Assembly (NCBI GenBank): GCA_017512425.1
Contig: JAFWGI010000012.1
Span: 434,001 to 498,000, forward strand
Direction: 5' to 3'
Origin: Hyphomicrobium sp.
GTDB taxonomy: Bacteria > Pseudomonadota > Alphaproteobacteria > Rhizobiales > Hyphomicrobiaceae
DNA length: 64,000 nucleotides
Position numbers and translations under genes: made by a program. Shown piece by piece: positions 26,215 through 34,112 of the stretch. Position 1 is the first letter of the stretch. The number at the start of each line of letters is the position of its first letter. The notes under the pieces were generated by a model that searched no databases, was not told the DNA's origin, and worked only from the letters and a program-made list of their open reading frames with translations.

Positions 26215-26360
26215 GGCTAAACCACGAGGAAAAACTCTTGTTCGACCAGAGTATCATTTCGGCATACGAGACGGGCGGGTAACGTGCCGCAGTGCTCTCG
26301 TGGTTCCTCCGCAGGTCGCAGGGCCCGGTCCCGCAATATGGGCCGGGCCTCTTTTTTTAG
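26215..26360 (+). ncRNA. Predicted structured leader RNA or small RNA ending in a terminator
   Basis: The 315-base divergent region 26088-26402 contains no gene, but 26220-26359 can fold compactly. A 10-bp closing stem joins AACCACGAGG (26220-26229) to TCTCGTGGTT (26296-26305). Inside it, ACTCT (26234-26238) pairs with AGAGT (26248-26252), and CGGCA (26260-26264) can pair with TGCCG (26285-26289); an alternative is GCGG (26275-26278) with CCGC (26287-26290). A strong terminator follows at once. This arrangement suits a riboswitch-type attenuator for the downstream beta-propeller gene, or a free small RNA. I do not recognise the motif. Prediction by eye only. Confidence 0.45.
26321..26359 (+). 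terminator. Strong intrinsic terminator upstream of the beta-propeller gene
   Basis: GGCCCGGTCC (26322-26331) pairs with GGGCCGGGCC (26340-26349) over 10 bp, with one G-U pair, around the loop CGCAATAT. It is followed by TCTTTTTTT. It sits 43 bases before the ATG at 26403 and points in the same direction, so unconditional termination here would silence that gene unless a promoter lies between. This makes conditional read-through likely. Confidence 0.8.
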
Positions 26361-26402
26361 CCGCGTGCAGGCCGCCGGCCGAACGTGATGAAGTGAGGAT
26401 CA

Positions 26403-27389
26403 ATGTTGGGAATTGGTGCGGGAGTTCGGCTGCTGCTCGTGACAGCAGCGGCGCTCGTCATCGCGACGTCAGTCAACGCGCATGAAATCTATGTGTCGAA
26501 CGAGAAGGACAACACCGTCTCGGTGATCGATTCGACGTCGCTGGAGGTGATCCGCACCTTCAAAGTCGGAAAGCGGCCGCGCGGCATAACATTCGCGCGC
26601 GATTTTAAGCACTTCTATCTGTGCGCCAGCGATAACGACGCCGTCCAGGTTTACGATACGGATGGCGACAAATTCCTGTACGATCTGCCGTCCGGGCGCG
26701 ACCCGGAACAGTTTGTGGTTTCGCGCGACGGCAAGCGCCTTTACATCGCCAACGAGGATGACGCCGTATCGACTGTCGTCGATCTCGAAAAGAAGGCGGT
26801 CGTCAAGCAGGTGGACGTCGGCGTCGAGCCCGAAGGCATGGCGGTGTCGCCGGACGACAAACTGTTCGTCACGACGTCCGAGACGACGAACATGGCGCAC
26901 ATCATCGACGCGGTTAGCATGGAGACAATCGCCAACGTGCTCGTCGATCCGCGTCCGCGGCACGCGGAATTCACGCCCGACGGCAAAAAGCTTTGGGTGT
27001 CGTCCGAAATCGGCGGAACGATTACGATCATCGACGTCGCGACGTTCGCCGAAGAGCGCAAGATCAGCTTCAGTTTGTCGGGTGTTCCGGTCGACAATAT
27101 TCAGCCCGTCGGCTTTACGATTACCAAGGACGGCAGCCGCGCCTATGTCGCGCTCGGACCAGCCGCGCGCGTCGCTGTCATTGATGTGGCAACAGGCGAA
27201 GTCATCAAGTATCTCGTGACCGGTCAACGCGTCTGGCATGTCGCGTTGACGCCGGAAGAAGACAAGCTGTTCACGACCAACGGCGTCACCAACGACGTGA
27301 CCGTCATCGATACGGCAGCGTTGAAGCCAATCAAGTCGATCAAGGTCGGGCGCTATCCCTGGGGGCTTGCGGTCAAGCCGAAGCCGTGA
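26403..27389 (+). CDS. PQQ-dependent catabolism-associated beta-propeller protein
   Basis: 328 residues. A signal peptide (8-26, LLLVTAAALVIATSVNA) is followed by about seven YVTN-type propeller repeats of 40-45 residues. Examples are IYVSNEKDNTVSVIDSTS, LYIANEDDAVSTVVDLE and LFTTNGVTNDVTVIDTA. The start follows AGTGAGG. Proteins of this family are periplasmic and occur with quinoprotein alcohol dehydrogenases; their precise role is unsettled. It is transcribed divergently from the cytochrome-dehydrogenase operon and is coupled by TGATG to the CXXCW protein. Expression may depend on the structured terminator region just upstream. Confidence 0.9.
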   Translation: MLGIGAGVRLLLVTAAALVIATSVNAHEIYVSNEKDNTVSVIDSTSLEVIRTFKVGKRPRGITFARDFKHFYLCASDNDAVQVYDTDGDKFLYDLPSGRDPEQFVVSRDGKRLYIANEDDAVSTVVDLEKKAVVKQVDVGVEPEGMAVSPDDKLFVTTSETTNMAHIIDAVSMETIANVLVDPRPRHAEFTPDGKKLWVSSEIGGTITIIDVATFAEERKISFSLSGVPVDNIQPVGFTITKDGSRAYVALGPAARVAVIDVATGEVIKYLVTGQRVWHVALTPEEDKLFTTNGVTNDVTVIDTAALKPIKSIKVGRYPWGLAVKPKP

Positions 27390-27994
27390 TGCTGTCGCCG
27401 CGATTGACGCGGAGACCATTCGTGCGCGCGGCCCTTAAATTCATTGCCATCGTGATCAGCGTCGCGCCGTGCGCGTTCGCGCACGCCGGGGACGATGTGT
27501 CATTCGATGCCGTCACCGGTTACCGGATTGCGCATTACCGAGCCGCTGTTCCCGCGACGGTACCGGGCGGCACGCGCGTCGATCGCGATCGCGTCGACCA
27601 ACTGCTGGAAGACGGCGCGGTGCTGCTCGATGTGATGCCGTCGGAAGGTGCCGGCGCCGATTCGCAAACCGGCGCATGGCGGTTGTCGCGCCCGCATCAA
27701 TCGATCCCCGGCGCGACGTGGTTACCCGATGTCGGCCGCGGCGTGCTGACGGCGAGGTTCGACGATTATCTGAGAACCAATGTCGCAAAGCTCTCGGGCG
27801 GCGATACCAACAAAGCCCTGATCGTTTTTTGCCAGTCCGATTGCTGGATGGGGTGGAACGCCGTGCAGCGCATCGCCAAACTCGGCTATACGAACATCTT
27901 CTGGTTTCCGGAAGGCACCGACGGCTGGGTCGAGTGGGGCGACCGCAAGCTGCAGCCGATTGATCCCGTGCCGGTCTCTGCCGCTGCGCCGTGA
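27389..27994 (+). CDS. PQQ-dependent catabolism-associated CXXCW motif protein (rhodanese-like)
   Basis: 201 residues from the ATG at 27389, which shares its A with the preceding TGA (a GTG at 27386 is also in frame). Signal peptide ending near CAFAHA. The rhodanese-like fold contains VLLDVMPSE in the N-terminal part and the signature VFCQSDCWMGWNAVQR, with Cys148, Cys152 and Trp153. The two cysteines could shuttle a disulfide or persulfide, which is notable beside the Sox-like proteins. The family is found only with PQQ-dependent oxidation gene sets. Its exact reaction is unknown. Confidence 0.9.
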   Translation: MLSPRLTRRPFVRAALKFIAIVISVAPCAFAHAGDDVSFDAVTGYRIAHYRAAVPATVPGGTRVDRDRVDQLLEDGAVLLDVMPSEGAGADSQTGAWRLSRPHQSIPGATWLPDVGRGVLTARFDDYLRTNVAKLSGGDTNKALIVFCQSDCWMGWNAVQRIAKLGYTNIFWFPEGTDGWVEWGDRKLQPIDPVPVSAAAP

Positions 27995-28052
27995 TCCGAT
28001 CAACGCCGCGGCGGCGGACCACCACCATCCGCCGATCGCGCTCGTCGCAATT

Positions 28053-28694
28053 TCACCAGCGCAGTAACCGGCTGCCGATCACAGCGCCTAAAGCCGTGAC
28101 GAGGCCGATACCAATCACATACCAGATTGCCAGAAACATCGGGCTGTCGTCGATGCAGCGCGCGGCATAAAACGACGCCGCTATAGCGCCCGACACGAGG
28201 CCGGCTGCCGCGCCAGCCGCCGCCGGATTGGCGGGGGCGCCATTGCGCAGCGCATACAGCAGCGCCACGAACGGCGCTGCGGCAAGGATTGGAATGTACG
28301 TCATGCAGGCCATCGACATCGAGCCAACGGCATGGACCTGCCAATGATCAGCCGGAACGGTCAGCATTTCGTAGCCGACAGCTAACGCCAGCAGAACAAG
28401 CGGTACGCCAAGCAGCCATACCGAACGAAGGTCTGCGCCGTCGGGCCGCGCCAATTGCATCACGAGCAGCAGCGCCGGAATGGCGATCGCCAGCGTGAAC
28501 ACAAATTTGAACATGAAGCGTGGGTCATGCGTGATCGCGTGCGCGAAATCCGACCGGACCGGCAGCAGGCTAAAGAAGTGCGCGGCAGCAAGCAGCGCGC
28601 CAACGGCCAAAGCCAAAAGCAGCGTCCGCGAAATCGGCGGAGAGACTGAGGCATTGTCTGCGGCCAGCGCCGCAATGAGTTCGTCGGTCTTCAT
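28053..28694 (-). CDS. nrsF: NrsF-family (DUF1109) membrane anti-sigma protein
   Basis: 213 residues from the ATG at 28694, which overlaps the sigma stop as ATGA; a longer frame to 29036 runs through the sigma gene and is rejected. A short cytoplasmic N-terminus (MKTDELIAALAAD) is followed by six transmembrane helices (about 25-45, 58-78, 90-110, 122-142, 152-172, 185-205). This is the NrsF architecture. In Caulobacter NrsF holds the ECF factor SigF inactive, and conserved membrane cysteines are needed for its response. Here cysteines occur at MACMTY and ARCIDD. The signal is therefore likely oxidative or metal stress, by family analogy. Confidence 0.88.
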   Translation of the reverse strand: MKTDELIAALAADNASVSPPISRTLLLALAVGALLAAAHFFSLLPVRSDFAHAITHDPRFMFKFVFTLAIAIPALLLVMQLARPDGADLRSVWLLGVPLVLLALAVGYEMLTVPADHWQVHAVGSMSMACMTYIPILAAAPFVALLYALRNGAPANPAAAGAAAGLVSGAIAASFYAARCIDDSPMFLAIWYVIGIGLVTALGAVIGSRLLRW

Positions 28695-29248
28695 GTCTTT
28701 GTCTCTTGATAGGTCTCGGCCAGCGCCTTGAGGCTCCTGTGCAATGCGACGCGAACGGCAACCTCTGTCATTCCCAGTTTCGTCGCGACGTCGCTCGCCG
28801 AATGGCCATCGATCGTGATCGCTTGGACGATCTCGCGATTGCGGCCGTTCAGTCCGCTCAGAACGCGGCCCGCGTCGTAGGCGTGGATGGCGTCTTCGTG
28901 GCCGCCGGATTCCAGTGTCTCGAGCATGCCATCGATCGATACTTCCGTACGCCGGCCCTTGCGGCGCAGGTCGTCGATCATCTTGTTGCGGGCAATCGCC
29001 ATAATCCACGGGCCAATCGGTTTCGACTGATCCCACGTATGCCGCTTCAAGTGGATGGCCAGCATAACCTCCTGCACGACGTCCTCGACTTCATTCGGCC
29101 GGGCACTGACGCCCGCAAACCCACGGCGCACGGTCGCACGCAACGCGCGGCTGAGGTCGGTCAGAAGGCGCTTATATGCACCTTCGTCGCCGCCGATCGC
29201 CGCGCGCATGAGGTCCGACCACTCTTGATCGCGCGCCTTCCGGTTCAA
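28691..29248 (-). CDS. sigF: ECF sigma factor, SigF/EcfF-like
   Basis: 185 residues from a TTG at 29248, chosen because GAGGCGG lies just upstream; an internal ATG at 29209 would remove the first helix. Region 2 is visible as NEVEDVVQEVMLAIHLKRHTWD and GPWIMAIARNKMIDDLRR. Region 4 is NGRNREIVQAITIDGHSASDVATKLGMTEVAVRVALHRSLKAL. The next gene encodes its membrane anti-sigma partner with overlapping codons. A GTAACG-N16-CGAA promoter lies 25 bases upstream, matching the SigF consensus and implying autoregulation. Confidence 0.9.
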   Translation of the reverse strand: MNRKARDQEWSDLMRAAIGGDEGAYKRLLTDLSRALRATVRRGFAGVSARPNEVEDVVQEVMLAIHLKRHTWDQSKPIGPWIMAIARNKMIDDLRRKGRRTEVSIDGMLETLESGGHEDAIHAYDAGRVLSGLNGRNREIVQAITIDGHSASDVATKLGMTEVAVRVALHRSLKALAETYQETKT

Positions 29249-29272
29249 AATTCCGCCTCGTGAGTTGAGTTA

Positions 29273-29298
29273 TTCGCCAGGCAGCGGCGTCTCGTTAC
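29273..29298 (-). promoter_or_regulatory. SigF-type ECF promoter, probably autoregulatory
   Basis: On the minus strand GTAACG (29298-29293) is followed by exactly 16 bases and then CGAA (29276-29273). The Caulobacter SigF consensus is GTAACC-N16-CGAA, so one base differs. The predicted transcript start falls some 15-20 bases before the TTG start of the sigma gene, leaving just enough leader for the GAGG ribosome-binding site. The pattern was found by reading, not by a scored search. Confidence 0.7.
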
Positions 29299-29398
29299 AG
29301 GTGTAGCACAAAATCGCGCGGCACCGTCGAGGTGCGGAGCGCGGATCGCGCTGCAGGCAGTCTCCGGTCACGCGCGCGTTGCGTCTAACGGTCTGCCA

Positions 29399-29854
29399 TC
29401 ATTGCGTTAATGGAGCCGGGATGAGAGCCGGGGCGGCAAGCGCCACCGCCTGCCAAAGCAACGCGACGTACGTCAACCCGTGCGCCAACTGATCGATGCC
29501 GAGCGCCCACCAGAAGGCCGTGTCGCGGGTCGTCCAGCCCTGCCGGCGCAGGATCTGATCCTTCGACCAGTCGATATGATAATGGACCACGAACTCCGCG
29601 GCGAGCAGCGCAGCGATCGCACCGGCGCCAACCGGCGGGAGCATCAAAAAGACGGGCGCAGTCAGTACAACATGCGTCGCCGAATGGGTGATGCCGCCTA
29701 TGGCGCCGTAAATGCCTTTGCCGCGCCGCTGATTTTCGGTCTGTAACAGAAAATCGGCGGCGCAGTGCTTGACGAGCAGATAGGCTATCGCCGCGAGTGC
29801 GAGGCGGGCGCCGTCCAGCGCGGCGTTCACATCGCCGGTGGTTAATGACGTCAT
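29399..29854 (-). CDS. DUF3307 integral membrane protein
   Basis: 151 residues with about four hydrophobic segments. The DUF3307 signatures are AYLLVKHCAADFLLQTENQRRGK near the N-terminus, and internal histidines in GGITHSATHVVLTAP and EFVVHYHIDWSKDQI, plus GIDQLAHGLTYVALL. The ordered histidines and aspartates inside helices suggest a buried polar or metal site. Function is unknown for the family. It is on the same strand as the ECF operon but upstream of it, with its own intergenic region on both sides. Confidence 0.85.
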   Translation of the reverse strand: MTSLTTGDVNAALDGARLALAAIAYLLVKHCAADFLLQTENQRRGKGIYGAIGGITHSATHVVLTAPVFLMLPPVGAGAIAALLAAEFVVHYHIDWSKDQILRRQGWTTRDTAFWWALGIDQLAHGLTYVALLWQAVALAAPALIPAPLTQ

Positions 29855-30213
29855 GCGGACGCCCCTCCTCGAGCGTACCTTGGGCCGTGCGAAGCTTCGC
29901 GGCTCCCACCTGAAGACGTGGCCGAAGCCTGCGCCTTAGACCCAATGTGGCAGATTATGCGTGCCTGCCAACGCCCGCTGTTCCGCAGGGAACAGGTCAA
30001 CTCGACGACGGTCTGCATCGGCCTTGCGATCGCCGCCGGACTAACGCTGTTTGGCGCGTTGCTCGGGTGTAATCGGACCGAAAGCGGCGCGGCGCCGCAG
30101 CTGCCGGCGCCTCGAACGGGTCACGTTCTGCGGAACCATTTGTGCCTCACTGCGTAGCTCTGAACGCAATCATCGCCGCGCGCGTGGGCCGCGGTTCGAG
30201 AGGAGTTTTGCTT
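29855..30213. other. Intergenic region between DUF3307 gene and sorbosone dehydrogenase-like gene
   Basis: 359 bases. The divergent promoters of both flanking genes should lie here, but I cannot assign -35/-10 boxes with confidence. The only other item is a possible 33-codon minus-strand reading frame at 30041-30139, listed separately. An in-frame plus-strand stretch with a lipobox-like LFGALLGC (about 30045-30068) has no good start and ends by 30157, so it is not called. Confidence 0.6.
30041..30139 (-). CDS. Possible small basic protein (33 residues)
   Basis: ATG at 30139 with GAGG 7 bases upstream, ending at TAG 30043-30041. The product starts [17 protein letters not shown] and ends [10 protein letters not shown]: strongly basic, with a turn at GPITPEQRA. 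Arguments for it are a good ribosome-binding site and an otherwise empty stretch. Arguments against are its size and the high GC content, which produces chance open frames rich in arginine. I do not recognise a family. Confidence 0.25.
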   Translation of the reverse strand: MVPQNVTRSRRRQLRRRAAFGPITPEQRAKQR

Positions 30214-31587
30214 ATGTCATTCCGCGCAATTCTGGGAGCATCCGGAGCGCTGGGTTTTGCCGCGTGTGCTGCCACGTTGATGGTCACGCCCGCCAACAGC
30301 GAAGACGCTAAGCCCGCGATAACCGCAACGGGCTTCGAAGCCGGTTACGGTCCAAATCCTGTATTACCGACGCCCGATAAAAGTCTGATCCCGACCGTCA
30401 ACGTCGCCAAGGCAAAGCCGTGGACCGGAGCTGACAAACCCGTCGCGGCAGGCGAGTTCGAGGTCACGGAATTCGCGCGCGATCTCGATCATCCGCGATG
30501 GCTCTACACGCTGCCCAACGGCGACATTCTTGTCGCTGAGAGCAACGCACCGCCAAAGCCGAAGGATTCAGGTGGGATTAAAGGCTGGTTCATGAAGATA
30601 TTCATGGGCAAGGCTGGCGCTGTTACGCCGAGCGCTAATCGCATCACGCTGTATCGGCCGACAAGCGGCGCGCCTGAGCGGCACCAGTTTCTGCAAAATC
30701 TCAATTCGCCGTTCGGCATGGCGCTCGCAGGCGAACGCCTGTACGTCGCCAACACCGACGCGATCGTCAGTTTCCCATATAAGACCGGCGATGTTGAAAT
30801 CACCGCTGCGCCCGAAAAGCTGATCGACCTGCCAGCAGGCGCGCGCAATCGTCACTGGACTAAGGGGCTGATCGCCAACAAGGACGGCACAAAGCTTTAT
30901 GCGACGGTCGGTTCAAACAGCAACGTCGCTGAAAACGGCATGAACGAGGAGGCCGGACGCGCGCTAATCTTGGAAGTCGACATCAAGGCGAAGACATCGC
31001 GCGAATTCGCCACCGGGTTGCGCAACCCGAACGGGCTCGCATGGCAGCCGCAATCCGGCGCTCTGTGGACCACCGTCAACGAGCGCGACGAACTGGGCAA
31101 CGATCTCGTCCCCGACTATATGACGTCGGTCAAAGACGGTGCGTTCTATGGCTGGCCCTACAGCTATTTCGGCCAGCACCTCGACGATCGCGTCAAGCCG
31201 CCGAAACCCGACCTCGTCGCCAAGGCGATTGCGCCGGACTATGCGCTCGGCGCACATACGGCATCCCTCGGTCTCGCTTTTGCGAGCGGCGATGCGCTCC
31301 CTGAGAAATTCCGCAACGGCGCGTTTGTCGCCCAGCACGGCTCGTGGAACCGGAAACCGGTGGCTGGATACAAGGTCATCTTCATTCCGTTTGCCGACGG
31401 CAAACCGAGCGGTCCGCCGCAGGATGTGCTGACCGGTTTCCTCAGTGACCAGGGCGATGCCCAAGGCCGCCCCGTCGGACTTACGTTCGATAAAACCGGC
31501 GCGCTGCTCGTCGCCGACGACGTCGGCAATCGCATTTGGAAGCTGACGCCGAAATCCGGCAACGCCTCCGCGTCCGTGACCAACTGA
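30214..31587 (+). CDS. Sorbosone dehydrogenase-like PQQ sugar dehydrogenase (secreted)
   Basis: About 457 residues from the ATG at 30214, preceded by GAGAGGAG; an upstream frame to 30142 has no such signal. Signal peptide 1-29 ([20 protein letters not shown]). The soluble glucose/sorbosone dehydrogenase propeller is shown by [51 protein letters not shown] and [14 protein letters not shown]. It should bind PQQ and calcium in the periplasm and oxidise an aldose or sugar aldehyde. The true substrate is not known. It is followed by a good terminator, so it is probably monocistronic. PQQ use links it in theme to the block at 17-28 kb. Confidence 0.87.
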   Translation: MSFRAILGASGALGFAACAATLMVTPANSEDAKPAITATGFEAGYGPNPVLPTPDKSLIPTVNVAKAKPWTGADKPVAAGEFEVTEFARDLDHPRWLYTLPNGDILVAESNAPPKPKDSGGIKGWFMKIFMGKAGAVTPSANRITLYRPTSGAPERHQFLQNLNSPFGMALAGERLYVANTDAIVSFPYKTGDVEITAAPEKLIDLPAGARNRHWTKGLIANKDGTKLYATVGSNSNVAENGMNEEAGRALILEVDIKAKTSREFATGLRNPNGLAWQPQSGALWTTVNERDELGNDLVPDYMTSVKDGAFYGWPYSYFGQHLDDRVKPPKPDLVAKAIAPDYALGAHTASLGLAFASGDALPEKFRNGAFVAQHGSWNRKPVAGYKVIFIPFADGKPSGPPQDVLTGFLSDQGDAQGRPVGLTFDKTGALLVADDVGNRIWKLTPKSGNASASVTN

Positions 31588-31655
31588 TTTTCCGATAGCG
31601 ATTCAAGAGTCGGTTCCGGCCAATGCTGCGAAACCAGTGGTGCGGCGAAACCGGC

Positions 31656-31688
31656 GAGAGCGAGCCCATCGCCGGGCTCGCTCTTTTG
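31656..31688 (+). terminator. Rho-independent terminator after the sorbosone dehydrogenase-like gene
   Basis: GAGCGAGCCC (31658-31667) pairs perfectly with GGGCTCGCTC (31674-31683) around ATCGCC and is followed by TTTTGC. It separates this gene from the convergent molybdopterin oxidoreductase gene whose stop is at 31709. Confidence 0.8.
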
Positions 31689-31708
31689 CAATGTGCGGAA
31701 CGCGCGCG

Positions 31709-33856
31709 TCAGTTCACGCGCGTGACTTCAACGAGATTGTCCGAATACGTCGGCGCGCGGCCGAGGCCCGACCATGCGTCCGATGAGATAGAATTGACCG
31801 AACCGTCCGAACGGTTGAGCGAGCGCCAGTAGCCAAGCGTTGCGACGACGATGCCGGGATTGACGTCGTCCGTCACGCGCGCAACGCCCTCGAAATCGCC
31901 GCGGTCGTTCTGCACGCGCACCGGATCGCCTTCGCGAATGTTGCGCTTGGCCGCATCCACCGGCGAGATCATCACAAACTGCTCGCCCTGACCGCGGATC
32001 TTATGCGGTTCATTCGCATAGCACGAGTTCAGGAACCCGTGGCTCTTCGGCGAGATGATGTTCAGCGGGTAACGGTTCGCGAGCTGCGGATTTGTCGCCG
32101 GGCTTTCGCGCGGCGGAATGTACGCAGGCAACGGATCGATCGGCGAACCGTCCTGCTCACCGTCGTACATCGCGCGGAACGGCCCGGCGACGAAGTTCTT
32201 GTGATCCGGCAGCAGCACTTCGACCTTGCCGGACGGCGTCGGGAACTTGCCTTCGGCGTGCGGCGCGCGTGTATCCTCGTGGCCGACATCGATCTTCAGG
32301 AAGCCGTGCTCGCGGAAGTAATCCATGTCCGCGCCACGCATCTTCGGATCGTTCCAGTTGATGTATTCGGCGCAAAGCTCCGTGTCGGTCATCGAGAACA
32401 CGGGTTCGTCGAAGCCCATTTCCTTTGCAAGCAGACGCCACATCTCGCTCGTCGGTTTGCACTCGCCGGGCGGATCAATCGCCTTCTGATTATAGGTGAA
32501 GTAGAACGTGCCCCAGGACCACATCATGTCTTCGGCTTCGGCCGCCATTGCCGACGGCAGAATGATATCGGCATATTTCGCCGTGTCGGTGATGAAGTGC
32601 TCGGCAACGACCGTGAACAGGTCTTCGCGCTGAAGCCCTTTGACGATCTTGTTCGTCTCCGGCGTCTGGCTGACCGGATTGGTGCAGAACACGAACAGCG
32701 ATTTAAGCGGTGGATCGAGCTTCATCTCGCCTGTCAGCGCTGCGCCGAGACGCAGGTTGTTGACGACGCGCGTGCCCGGCTTGATGAAATCGGGACGCGC
32801 CGCCTTTGCCCAATCGACGGGGAAATCCCACAGCGGCAACTGCAGCATGCCGCCGCCGACGTGGCGCCACGATCCCGCTAGTGCCGGAATGGCGTAGATA
32901 GCGCGCGAGGCTTGCGCGCCGCCAGCCGAACGCTCGATTGCAACGCCGATGCGGATGGCGGACGGCTGTGCGGTCGCAAACTCATAGGCGAACTTCTTGA
33001 CGTCCGAGCCTTTGACGCCGGTGACTTTCTCGACGTAATCGAGCGTGAAGTCCTTGGCGCGCTCTTTAAGTTCGGGATATCCGAGCACATAGTTGTCGGC
33101 GTAGTCCTGGTCGACCAAGCCCTGTTCAACCATCGAATTGATGATGCCCATGGCCAACGCGCCATCGGTGCCGGGGCGCGGGCAGATGTGCCAATCGGCA
33201 CCCTTTGCGGTGCGTGAGCGGAATGCGTCGACGACCACGATCTTCGCGCCGCGCTTTTGCGCTTCGAGCACGAACGGCCAGTGGTGTAAGTTCGTCGAGA
33301 TCGTATTGCAGGCCCAGATCACGATGTACTTGCAGTGGACAAAGCTCTCCGGATCGACGCCGCCGGTCGGCCCGTGCGTCAGTAGCCACGCCGTCGATGA
33401 CCCAGACGTGCAGAACGTCTTTTCGTTGACCGTCGAACCGAGGCGATTGAAAAATGGATCGCCCGAGTTAATGCCCTGCACGAGCCCCATGTTGCCGAGA
33501 TAGCTGTACGGCATGATCGCCTGGCTGCCGTATGCGGCGATGATCTCACGCCATTTCTGGCCGATCGTCGAGATCGCTTCATCCCAGGTAATGCGCTCGA
33601 AATTATTGCCGCCATTCGGACCGGTGCCCTTGGCGCCAACGCGCTTCAACGGATACATCAGGCGATCCGGGTTGGCGTGATGGTCGTGGAAATCCTTGAG
33701 CTTGACGCAGAGGCCGCCGCGCGTGAACGGGTGCTCCTTCTTACCTTTGACATCGACGAGCTTGCCGTCACGAACGTGATAATCCATGCCGCAGGTATCG
33801 GGGCAATCGTGCGGGCAGGCGCCGTGAAAGACGTCCGCCTTGGTCTGCTCGTTCAT
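31709..33856 (-). CDS. Molybdopterin-dependent oxidoreductase with N-terminal 4Fe-4S site (DMSO reductase family)
   Basis: About 715 residues from the ATG at 33856, which has GGAGAGGG upstream (an ATG at 33886 is in frame but less likely). The N-terminal cluster site is ACPHDCPDTCGMDY plus RGGLCVKL, giving four cysteines. The molybdopterin domain follows (WDEAISTIGQKW, IVIWACNTISTNLH, PGTDGALAMGI). A C-terminal molydop-binding domain includes PLNIISPKSHGFLNSCY and AAKRNIREGDPVRVQNDRG. There is no signal peptide, so it is cytoplasmic. A cysteine in TFCTSGSS lies in the region of the protein-derived Mo ligand and may serve as that ligand. Substrate is unknown; no electron-transfer subunit is adjacent. 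Confidence 0.88.
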   Translation of the reverse strand: MNEQTKADVFHGACPHDCPDTCGMDYHVRDGKLVDVKGKKEHPFTRGGLCVKLKDFHDHHANPDRLMYPLKRVGAKGTGPNGGNNFERITWDEAISTIGQKWREIIAAYGSQAIMPYSYLGNMGLVQGINSGDPFFNRLGSTVNEKTFCTSGSSTAWLLTHGPTGGVDPESFVHCKYIVIWACNTISTNLHHWPFVLEAQKRGAKIVVVDAFRSRTAKGADWHICPRPGTDGALAMGIINSMVEQGLVDQDYADNYVLGYPELKERAKDFTLDYVEKVTGVKGSDVKKFAYEFATAQPSAIRIGVAIERSAGGAQASRAIYAIPALAGSWRHVGGGMLQLPLWDFPVDWAKAARPDFIKPGTRVVNNLRLGAALTGEMKLDPPLKSLFVFCTNPVSQTPETNKIVKGLQREDLFTVVAEHFITDTAKYADIILPSAMAAEAEDMMWSWGTFYFTYNQKAIDPPGECKPTSEMWRLLAKEMGFDEPVFSMTDTELCAEYINWNDPKMRGADMDYFREHGFLKIDVGHEDTRAPHAEGKFPTPSGKVEVLLPDHKNFVAGPFRAMYDGEQDGSPIDPLPAYIPPRESPATNPQLANRYPLNIISPKSHGFLNSCYANEPHKIRGQGEQFVMISPVDAAKRNIREGDPVRVQNDRGDFEGVARVTDDVNPGIVVATLGYWRSLNRSDGSVNSISSDAWSGLGRAPTYSDNLVEVTRVN

Positions 33857-34112
33857 CGTTTCCCTCTCCAAAGGTTCGCGGCCCATTTTTCGGGCTCTTG
33901 CCTGATTTGTGTCAGGTGTTCAGCGTGACCCGATACGACGGCGGGAGCAAGGGCAAAAAGCCCGCTGTGCGCGACCTGCCCTGCGCGTGCGCTGCACAAA
34001 CGGAGATTTTAAGATGTTGCGGTAGGCGTGCGCGCATGCTTTTTGCGCGCCCTCTAAGTGACGCAATCGCAGGCTCTCGTTCGGGCGCAATATCAGGAGT
34101 TGGCGCAATACC

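Noticed and set aside
28053..29036. Longer 327-codon version of the NrsF gene
   Set aside because: The added 114 residues run through the sigma-factor gene in another frame and are arginine-rich; the ATG at 28694 has an ATGA overlap with the sigma stop.
29918..30157. 79-codon plus-strand frame with a lipoprotein-like LFGALLGC segment
   Set aside because: No start codon or ribosome-binding site sits near the hydrophobic segment, and the frame ends without conserved features.
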